A DNA stretch of 64,000 nt, taken from Gilliamella sp. Pas-s25. Its GTDB lineage: Bacteria; Pseudomonadota; Gammaproteobacteria; Enterobacterales; Orbaceae. This document shows, one piece after another, positions 39,047 through 46,182 of this stretch. The notes under the pieces are model-generated. The model was not told the origin of the DNA and searched no databases. It saw nothing but the letters and a program-made list of their open reading frames with translations. Numbering within the stretch: the first letter of the stretch is position 1; each line of letters begins with the position of its first letter. Location of the stretch: NCBI RefSeq assembly GCF_009795885.1, contig NZ_WTEV01000009.1, positions 1 through 64,000 of the forward strand. The letters are read 5' to 3'. Position numbers and translations under genes: made by a program.

Positions 39047-39970
39047 TTAATTGGTTTCTTGATTAATAACATAAATTTCTGCATCATTAGATTGCAATTC
39101 ACTGCATTTATAACGCCAAAAAGCCTGTGATAAATTCTCTTCCAAGCGTAAAGGAAAGACCCATTTACCAAGCCCATAAATACACTCCACAAATTGCGTG
39201 GCATGCTCATTACTGCGCGCATGTTCAACCTTACCTGCTGAAAATAGTGGCGAAATAGCTTGATAGCCTAAATGTAAAGGCACAAGCCAACCGCGCCCTT
39301 GTTTAACCGATGTGGTTTGCCAGTGATCTTTTTCTTGAGGATGATGATGTGACATTGCGGTTTCAATCAAGGCATCAAGCGCTGTAGCATTAGGATCTTG
39401 TTGTTGTAATTCCGCAGTGATATCTTGCAAATCTTGTGGAGCCTCAACCAAAACAAAAGCGGGTAATAGTGCATTGATTAAGTGTTTATTTGATTTTGAT
39501 GCAGAATATAGCGCGACTGATTCAATATCAACAACCTGCCCACCAGCAACACGTTGCTGGTAAAGTTTTTGTTTCATCTGTTGGATAAATGCTTGCTGTT
39601 CATCTGCATCATCTAATGTTTCACGATCTTCAATTTTTACCTCGACAAGCAAGGAAACATCTAGATGAACTCGCCCTTCTTCAATAATTGAACGGGTACT
39701 ACCATTTTTAGCTAGTGGATTGCGTGTTAATCGAAAAGTATAATCCGCATAGTTATTAGGTCGATAAACTTGTACATTACATTCATGACATGCAATTAAC
39801 ACACCATCTAAGTAAATAGGATTTTCTGATTCAATTTTACGACTTAAAGCATGAATAGCGCCTAAAAACCCCGAAATAGCAGGGAATCCATACGTTAATG
39901 GGCTAGAAATTGCATTAGCATTATGAATTTTGACATGATCAAATAATAAATAATAACGTAATGATGCCAT
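39047..39970 (-). CDS. csy2: Type I-F Cascade protein Cas5f (Csy2)
   Basis: Binds the crRNA 5' handle together with Csy1. Length is 307 aa. N-terminal YYLLFDHVKIHNANAISSPLTYGFPAISGFLGAIHAL is the family signature, and a GRGWLVPLHLGYQAISPL block lies near 238-255. It overlaps csy1 by one base, so translation is coupled. Confidence 0.93.
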   Translation of the reverse strand: MASLRYYLLFDHVKIHNANAISSPLTYGFPAISGFLGAIHALSRKIESENPIYLDGVLIACHECNVQVYRPNNYADYTFRLTRNPLAKNGSTRSIIEEGRVHLDVSLLVEVKIEDRETLDDADEQQAFIQQMKQKLYQQRVAGGQVVDIESVALYSASKSNKHLINALLPAFVLVEAPQDLQDITAELQQQDPNATALDALIETAMSHHHPQEKDHWQTTSVKQGRGWLVPLHLGYQAISPLFSAGKVEHARSNEHATQFVECIYGLGKWVFPLRLEENLSQAFWRYKCSELQSNDAEIYVINQETN

Positions 39971-41352
39971 TAAAAGATCCCCTCCCGTTTACGTTGACTT
40001 GCTTTCACCGCAGCACTAAATTCGCGGCGCCATTCGCTAAATTCAGGATCCGCAAATTGCTGTTTAATATTTTTAAATTTTTCTTTTAAAGCATTTTGAA
40101 CCCACTTGGCAAAACTCTTTTCTAAACTTTGTTGCCAATCGCCTTGTTCATACTGCTTTTTAAAAGCATCTTCATTCTCTAATTGGGCTCGCTGTGGATC
40201 AAGCCAAAGTTTTTCATGAAAATCGAGAGAATAATCACGGCTCCAACCGGCTGGTTGAGTAGTTTGAATATGGCGAGCAAACTTAAGTAGTAATGATAAA
40301 ATCACCACAAACGCATCTTTACGATCATCTCGTTCTTCTACAATATTTTTTGGCGCTTCAACCATATCAAACAGTAATTTAAAACCAAATCGACAAAAAC
40401 CTTGTAAAGAATGATTAAAAATGGTTTCTTGCTGTTTGCCTACCATTGGAAATGGCGAGTTTTTGAATTTAGGAGGTATGGAAGGCAATAAAAAATTACG
40501 CCCCATTTGACTACCAATAAGTTGGCTTGCATTTTGAGCATTACTGCCACCGAGCCTAACAACAGCCAGCTCGTGAAAAGAAAAATAAGGTTGATGCTCA
40601 ACATCCTTTTTTCGGCGCAGTTCTCGTGCATTTTTATTTTCTTCCGAAAATCGTGTTTGTACCTTTTTATAAACTAAATGACACAAAGCACTAGGATGTA
40701 ATGGAATCAATAAACGGTAATTATGTTCTTGCTGTGATAAATAAGTTTCTTCACTATTAGGCCAGAAAAATTGCTTATTAAGTTCCGAAGCCTGCGCATC
40801 ACTCCAATTATCTCTAAGTAACTGCTGAAAATTTTCCAAATAAAGAGCAGATTTATTTTTATCATCAGATAAAGCTTCTTGAACAGCAGGGTGATTATTA
40901 ATAATAAGCTGTAAAATTGTTATATCATTTTTAACAGTTTGATTTAGTAATCCAAATATATCTAAGGATGCAGCGCTACCTGTTGCATCAAAAGGCAGGA
41001 CATTTACTGTAGAAGATGATACAAAATTACCTAAAGTATTAGGTTTTACCTGAGTATTATAATTAGCATTACAAGCCTTAGAGCTAGGGTGAATTCCCTT
41101 GGAGAGATGCGTTGCGATAAGAAGCCATGAAATACGACGAATAGCTGCATCTTCCATCCACGCTTCAAATTCAAATCGCTTGGCTAATTCATCTAATTTT
41201 TGCTGAGCTTCATTAACTGCAACTAAATCACCCACTTCTTTTGCTTTTTCTAGCTTAGCGGTTTCACTTTTATAATTACTATTATTGGCAAGTCGCTGTT
41301 GCAGAAAATCTAAAATTACTTTTCTTATATCTTGCCAAGATATGTTATCCAT
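39970..41352 (-). CDS. csy1: Type I-F Cascade large subunit Cas8f (Csy1)
   Basis: Recognises the CC PAM and, through its C-terminal helical bundle, recruits Cas2/3 once a full R-loop has formed. Length is 460 aa, usual for the family, with the HPSALCHLVYKKVQTRF block near 215 and NARELRRKKDVEHQPYFSFHELAVVRLGGSNAQNAS near 240-275. First gene of the csy operon, with GGAGGG 5 nt before the ATG, a strong ribosome-binding site. It is preceded by a 391-bp gap that holds a promoter and a crRNA-like element. Confidence 0.93.
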   Translation of the reverse strand: MDNISWQDIRKVILDFLQQRLANNSNYKSETAKLEKAKEVGDLVAVNEAQQKLDELAKRFEFEAWMEDAAIRRISWLLIATHLSKGIHPSSKACNANYNTQVKPNTLGNFVSSSTVNVLPFDATGSAASLDIFGLLNQTVKNDITILQLIINNHPAVQEALSDDKNKSALYLENFQQLLRDNWSDAQASELNKQFFWPNSEETYLSQQEHNYRLLIPLHPSALCHLVYKKVQTRFSEENKNARELRRKKDVEHQPYFSFHELAVVRLGGSNAQNASQLIGSQMGRNFLLPSIPPKFKNSPFPMVGKQQETIFNHSLQGFCRFGFKLLFDMVEAPKNIVEERDDRKDAFVVILSLLLKFARHIQTTQPAGWSRDYSLDFHEKLWLDPQRAQLENEDAFKKQYEQGDWQQSLEKSFAKWVQNALKEKFKNIKQQFADPEFSEWRREFSAAVKASQRKREGIF

Positions 41353-41390
41353 TGGCCCTCCTTATATTTATCTTAAATTTTAATAAAATT

Positions 41391-41419
41391 AGAATAAAAT
41401 AAATCAGGCTAAATATCAA
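41391..41419 (-). promoter_or_regulatory. Sigma-70 promoter of the csy operon
   Basis: On the minus strand TTGATA (41419-41414), 17 nt, TATTCT (41396-41391): 5/6 and 4/6 of consensus with ideal spacing. Predicted transcription start near 41384, 32 nt before the csy1 ATG. A weaker alternative, TTGGGT (41511-41506), 17 nt, TATCCT (41488-41483), overlaps the PAM of the guide target. Confidence 0.6.
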
Positions 41420-41453
41420 ACAAAAAATGATCAAAAAAAATAAACATAAAAAG

Positions 41454-41485
41454 AAATAAAAAAAGAAAAGATAAAACTTAAAAGG
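41454..41485 (-). promoter_or_regulatory. Target site of the crRNA-like guide: CC PAM plus protospacer
   Basis: On the minus strand CC (41485-41484), the PAM of type I-F, is followed by a 30-nt stretch (41483-41454). Positions 1-8 equal the first 8 nt of the spacer-like sequence at 41604-41575, and 20 of the first 22 nt match (mismatches at 9 and 12). Position 12 is one of the every-sixth bases that do not pair in a Cascade R-loop. The PAM-distal end (23-30) mostly mismatches, which would favour binding without cleavage. It lies 35 bp upstream of the better csy promoter and on top of the -10 of the weaker one. Confidence 0.65.
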
Positions 41486-41546
41486 ATAGATATTAATTAA
41501 TATTAACCCAAAAAATTAACTAATTTAGAGAGTGGGACTTAATTTT

Positions 41547-41632
41547 TTTATAAACCGCTTATTCAGCGGTAAAATACTCTTTAAAGAAAAGAAAATACTT
41601 AAAATTTCTCAGCAACCTATACGGCTGTCCAT
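41547..41632 (-). ncRNA. Putative crRNA-like regulatory RNA (CreR-type), degenerate repeat-spacer-repeat
   Basis: On the cas-coding strand: degenerate repeat 1 (41632-41605), 30-nt spacer-like sequence (41604-41575), degenerate repeat 2 (41574-41547). Compared with the canonical I-F repeat, repeat 1 matches 21/28 and repeat 2 matches 18/28. Both keep the 5-bp Cas6f stem although its bases changed: repeat 1 has CAGCC/GGTTG (T-A became A-T, one G-U), loop GTATA; repeat 2 has CCGCT/AGCGG (T-A became C-G, C-G became T-A), loop GAATA. The closing C-G pair at the cut site is kept in both. Repeat 1 would leave the 8-nt handle CTGAGAAA, one base from CTAAGAAA. A -10-like TATACT at 41642-41637 would start the RNA near 41630, just before the first stem; an upstream TTGACA (41698-41693) is another candidate. 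It could be a dead array remnant, but the paired stem changes and the matching target argue for function. Confidence 0.7.
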
Positions 41633-41743
41633 TCAGAGTATAAAAGAATTACCTCACTTTTACTAGCAACCATTATTCACCTGACGATATTTTGTCAAAA
41701 AGTTTCAGGTAACTATGTGTTTCAGTATAAAAACAAGATTCTT

Positions 41744-44700
41744 TTATTCTTGCTTTTTATAAAATCCAAAGTAAGGATGAAAATACCAACTGTAATTACG
41801 ATATAAGTTTACGCTACAAAATTCATTCGCTAATCGATATGGCGTTTTATTTGGGAAATATTCGGCTATTTTTGCTATGGCTTGCTCGACACTATTAATT
41901 AGCCAAGGTTGGATGCTAGGATTAGCAAGTGACCAGTTTTTATATTCAATTATACTATTTTGGGTATCTTTACAGCAGTCATCTGGTGTTTGCCATGCGA
42001 TATCTGCATAGCTAAATTGGTAATTTCCATCATCGTCAAGTTGGCAAATATATTCATCTTGTGTCTCATCATTCCCTCTAAATGGTGAAATCGCCTGTAA
42101 ATGCACACAATGGTGATGAGCTAAACCTTGTTGCCAATAGCTGGTCACATAATTACTTTTACGGACATTAATCGCAAACAGATCTGCCATGACCTTATGT
42201 TCTAATTCAGCTAGCGTTAGTCCATCTTCAGGGCAAGACTTAATACGTGGAACCGCATCAATATTTACTAACTGATGCCCAGGAATTAGTTCATTTGTTT
42301 TATGGGTTTTCAGCAAGAATAATGGCTCTTCTTCAAATCCTGGTTTAGAAAAACAGGCTTGATCCGTACGATATTTAGATTCAATTGCTTTTAAATTCGA
42401 TCCTAATATGGCCACATTGGCCTTTTGTGCAATTTTTTGTGGTCGGTGACGCCATACCCGTCCAACTAACTGAATAATAGATCGCATGGATGATGGTTCT
42501 ACAATTGCCCAATCATAATCGTGATCACGCCCGACTTCGGTGACTGGCGTGCCTATCACAATAAAGATATGGTTTTCTTTATTGCTACTTTTTATCGCTT
42601 GGAGAATTTCGGGTTGGCTAAATAGTGCTTGTTCATCACTGCGATTTAAAATTCTATCGAGTTTTTCTTCTAATTGGCTACGCAATAACAGCAGTTGCCG
42701 AGCATGATAGACCACGATATGAAAAGCGGTATCATTAGGTAACTTCTTTTGTGCATAAATTTGTTGTGTAAGTGAAATAACATCTTCTATATGGGCAAAA
42801 CGCATTAAACCAATACTAACTTTTTTTTGTGATTTTTTATCTATTTGATGATGATCTTGGTGAAATTGATAAGCTTGATCTAATAGTTGCTTAGCCAGTA
42901 CACCATAATTAATTTTTTGGTTTTCTGTTTTATTTTCTTGGTAATTTAATAGATCTAAAATATGCCCTTGGCGACGGATTGCACTTTGTGCTAATTGATG
43001 AATGCGTGTTGCTACAAATTGTTGATGGTGCTCGCTAAACGTTTTAGTATCAGCAATTTGGGATATCGACTGTTGATATTCATCAAACCAGCCACATACA
43101 ATAGTATTATCGGCATATTGATTATTTTGATTCCAAATTTTTCGCCCGGCTTGGTAAGCGTCAAATAATCCGGCAATTAAATCTGGCGTTAAGGTCGCCG
43201 ATGACAGTAGTACTTTGCTCCCAAACAATCCGGCTAAATGCACTAAACGCGCTAGCGCTGGCAAATCGTGTTGATCAAAATCATCCGGCTCATCTAAAAT
43301 CAGATCTGAGGTTAACAATCTTAACGTTGGTGCAATATATTTACCGCCTCGCGTACATTCGCTCGCTTGGATAATATGGTCAATAGTGCATGTCACAATG
43401 GGCGCATAGAGTAATTGTCTTGCTTTGCTGTTTTCGATAATGGTACCTAATTCACAATCAGCAATACCACTTTCTGCTACATCAATATATTCATCAAGTA
43501 ACGATTCGATAGATTCACTACCTTGGTTTTCTGAATTTTTTGGAGAATCGTTTTGTTGTATTTCTTCATTACTTAGCTCAAACAAGGTTTTTGTGGCTCG
43601 CCCACCCACTAAAATCGCCAGATGTTCATCACTTAAGTGTAATCTTTCTCTTAATGCTTTACCTGTTTGCAACGTTAAAACACGTAATCCCAATGCAATG
43701 GTAAAACGCACGCCACGTTTAGGATTTGAAAGCGCATACATTATTCGCCCATTGGCTAAGGTTTTACCGCAGCCAGTCGATGCCATATTCACACCAAAAA
43801 AGCCACATTCATCAGACATTTGTTGATAACTTTTCGCTAAATCAAAAGCATGATTTTGCCATTGAAATCGTTTTATGGTTGTTCGTTTGGTAAAGGGTTT
43901 ATGCTGATTAATTGCGGGTAATTCAGTGATTATTTTAGGTAATAAACGAGCAAAGCGGGCTGAAAAATTAGCTACACCGATTAAATGATCATCTAAACAT
44001 TGCTTCGCTTTTTTCAGGTAATTGGTATTGGCAATTAAGATTGCTTTATGTTTTTCGGCTTCTTCATTTGCTAAAGATAAACTTGAGTAGTTATGATCAG
44101 CCACCATTAAGCTTAAACGTGAAATATGCAATAAAAACGCGTCAATATTAGACAATTGCATTAAGGGAACATGATTTAGGGCTTTGGCTGCATAACGGCT
44201 TAGTTTTTTCAGCCAAGGCTGACTTAAGGTAATATCGCTTTTAAGCTGCCAAAAATCGTTGGGTGAAGTGTGTTGACTATGACTATTTTTAACCCATTTA
44301 TCAATTGCCTTAAATGTTTTATAAAAACTTCGGATAGTTAAACCAGATATATCAAAATCTATTTTCTGTAAATTTTTAATATCCCCCGTTAATGAATCCG
44401 GTAAAAACGGCATTCTATGATGCGACACAATGAGCCACGCAATCCATTGTGCCAATAATGGTAACTGCGTAAGATCATTTTTTTCAACTTTGGTAAGCTG
44501 CTTGTACCAATTAGGATGTTGCTGTTGATATTGAGTAAAATGCGCTAATCGATTAAATAAGGCTTCGTTGGTGGTGCAGTCTTGAATCATTAATAAAAAT
44601 AATTGCAACGAAATCCATTCATGTCGATAAGGATCAGCCGCCACAGCCGTTTCTGCTCGTAATTTAGATTGAAAACCAACCGTTGCTTTGCCTAAATCAT

Positions 44701-45067
44701 GAAGTAGGGCTGCCATAGTTGTGATCAATTGAATAGCGGTTGCATATTGCCAACAATTTTCGCTGTCACTGCGTAAAATATTACGTTTAGTACGATTAGT
44801 TGGGACTCGTCCCTCTTGATTAAACTGACTACGATCGCCCACAATCCACAAAAGATCAGTTAAATTTTTACCATGTGTCCAATAACATGCAACAGCAGTA
44901 TTTTTTCGTGCAGTTTTGCGTAATAATTTATAAAGCGTTTGTAACCCAGCTTCGGTCATCGGGCTTTGCCATGTCCGTTCACCGCAGCGCTCAGCAAACT
45001 GATCGATAATCCGCCGTGTTTCGGTTAAGGCGTTCTTTTTGCATTGACTAACAAGTAAAATATTCAT
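41744..45067 (-). CDS. cas3: Type I-F Cas2-Cas3 fusion nuclease-helicase
   Basis: Degrades targeted DNA and, through its Cas2 part, joins Cas1 in the adaptation complex. Length is 1107 aa. Cas2-like domain at about 1-90 (MNILLVSQCKKNALTETRRIIDQFA), HD nuclease with His123-Asp124 (ALLHDLGKATVGFQSKL), superfamily 2 helicase with Walker A ASTGCGKT at 429-436 and the DEPDD box near 600, and a C-terminal domain. No frameshift or lost motif was seen, so the effector nuclease looks intact. Its start overlaps the cas1 stop by 4 bp. Confidence 0.95.
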   Translation of the reverse strand: MNILLVSQCKKNALTETRRIIDQFAERCGERTWQSPMTEAGLQTLYKLLRKTARKNTAVACYWTHGKNLTDLLWIVGDRSQFNQEGRVPTNRTKRNILRSDSENCWQYATAIQLITTMAALLHDLGKATVGFQSKLRAETAVAADPYRHEWISLQLFLLMIQDCTTNEALFNRLAHFTQYQQQHPNWYKQLTKVEKNDLTQLPLLAQWIAWLIVSHHRMPFLPDSLTGDIKNLQKIDFDISGLTIRSFYKTFKAIDKWVKNSHSQHTSPNDFWQLKSDITLSQPWLKKLSRYAAKALNHVPLMQLSNIDAFLLHISRLSLMVADHNYSSLSLANEEAEKHKAILIANTNYLKKAKQCLDDHLIGVANFSARFARLLPKIITELPAINQHKPFTKRTTIKRFQWQNHAFDLAKSYQQMSDECGFFGVNMASTGCGKTLANGRIMYALSNPKRGVRFTIALGLRVLTLQTGKALRERLHLSDEHLAILVGGRATKTLFELSNEEIQQNDSPKNSENQGSESIESLLDEYIDVAESGIADCELGTIIENSKARQLLYAPIVTCTIDHIIQASECTRGGKYIAPTLRLLTSDLILDEPDDFDQHDLPALARLVHLAGLFGSKVLLSSATLTPDLIAGLFDAYQAGRKIWNQNNQYADNTIVCGWFDEYQQSISQIADTKTFSEHHQQFVATRIHQLAQSAIRRQGHILDLLNYQENKTENQKINYGVLAKQLLDQAYQFHQDHHQIDKKSQKKVSIGLMRFAHIEDVISLTQQIYAQKKLPNDTAFHIVVYHARQLLLLRSQLEEKLDRILNRSDEQALFSQPEILQAIKSSNKENHIFIVIGTPVTEVGRDHDYDWAIVEPSSMRSIIQLVGRVWRHRPQKIAQKANVAILGSNLKAIESKYRTDQACFSKPGFEEEPLFLLKTHKTNELIPGHQLVNIDAVPRIKSCPEDGLTLAELEHKVMADLFAINVRKSNYVTSYWQQGLAHHHCVHLQAISPFRGNDETQDEYICQLDDDGNYQFSYADIAWQTPDDCCKDTQNSIIEYKNWSLANPSIQPWLINSVEQAIAKIAEYFPNKTPYRLANEFCSVNLYRNYSWYFHPYFGFYKKQE

Positions 45068-46017
45068 ATTTGAGCTGCTATCTGTTTTAAAGTATCAATA
45101 ATCCTATCAAGTGCACCTAATTGGGCAAATTGCGCAATACATGCCATACGAAATTCTTTTTCACTGTCGCCTTGTTTGGCTGATAAAAAAGCTTGAGGTA
45201 ATACAATGCCATCTTTAATAATATCTGCCGCATCAAAAACTAAGCCACCACGCCTAGTTTTTCCGTGTAAAATAGCCAGCCCATGTGGTAAACCTAATAC
45301 CCAACAAGCCGTTGCGCCAAGGCCATAGGCTAAATAGTTACCATGATCTAAAAATTGATTAGCGGGATCATGACTTTTGCCTCGTGTGCCTTGTTCTCGT
45401 TTAAATTTGTCATCTTGTAAGGTTAATTGATTTGCCATTCCATAAAGACGTTTGCTAATTCGCCCTTCTGCAGCTAAAAGTGCTTGGCTGTTATCAACAT
45501 CGGTAAATTGTTGTGTTGCATCAGTAAGAATATGCGCTAACTGCGTTTTATCAACATCCCAATCAAATTGTGGCCAACATTCACTAATAATATTAAGCCG
45601 TGTTTGTTGCAATAATTTAGCTGCTTGTAATCGACGTTTGTCATCAAACCAAAATTGACACCAACTTTGTAGGTATTGTGTCGGACGATATTCACTTTGT
45701 GGTGAAAAAAACTGACAGGCAAATTCAGATTCGGTTGATGAAAATAGAGGCGTTCCGCCTCCGCCACAAAAGCCAATCATAACGCCTGCCCGTGAAAGCT
45801 CTCGCACTGCCGCTTGCGTTAATGATGTTCCCGTGCCTAATAAAATACAGGTGGTATTTGCTATTGGGATATTCCAATATAACGACTGCTGACCTTGCTC
45901 GGTCACATACTCGACTCGCCCGCCATTAACCAAAACACGGCAATGCTCTAAATAATAAATATTGGCTCGCTTGGAATGCATGATCGTTTTTAGATCAGAA
46001 GAATGAATCATATCCAT
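45064..46017 (-). CDS. cas1: Type I-F CRISPR integrase Cas1
   Basis: Integrates new spacers together with the Cas2 part of Cas2-3. Length is 317 aa. Putative metal ligands are Glu184 (LLAAEGRISKRLYG), a His in GLPHGLAILHG (245 or 251) and an Asp in GLVFDAADIIKD (262 or 265). First gene of the cas1-cas2-3 unit, with a 165-bp gap to the carB end that should contain its promoter. Confidence 0.95.
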   Translation of the reverse strand: MDMIHSSDLKTIMHSKRANIYYLEHCRVLVNGGRVEYVTEQGQQSLYWNIPIANTTCILLGTGTSLTQAAVRELSRAGVMIGFCGGGGTPLFSSTESEFACQFFSPQSEYRPTQYLQSWCQFWFDDKRRLQAAKLLQQTRLNIISECWPQFDWDVDKTQLAHILTDATQQFTDVDNSQALLAAEGRISKRLYGMANQLTLQDDKFKREQGTRGKSHDPANQFLDHGNYLAYGLGATACWVLGLPHGLAILHGKTRRGGLVFDAADIIKDGIVLPQAFLSAKQGDSEKEFRMACIAQFAQLGALDRIIDTLKQIAAQI

Positions 46018-46149
46018 GATGATAACTGATTAAATTAATTGAAATATAGCCAATAAATTAACATTATTTTATATGAAAAACGAGCATTTTATTGTCTATT
46101 ACGAGCAATTGAGTGATTGCAAAGTTATTAGATTATGGCAGGGATTTTT

Positions 46150-46172
46150 AAAGACGAGCGATGCTCGTCTTT
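46150..46172 (-). terminator. Hairpin terminator after carB
   Basis: Perfect 10-bp stem AAAGACGAGC/GCTCGTCTTT with a 3-nt loop, 11 bp beyond the carB stop. The T content after the stem is poor on the minus strand, but position and stem strength suggest it ends carAB and shields cas1. Confidence 0.6.
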
Positions 46173-46182
46173 ATCTTTGTGA

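Noticed and set aside
41679-41710. Inverted repeat ACCTGA...TCAGGT after cas3 as part of the guide RNA
   Set aside because: It has no similarity to the I-F repeat and a 20-nt loop; more likely an operator or weak terminator. A TTGACA lies inside it, so it might influence transcription of the guide.
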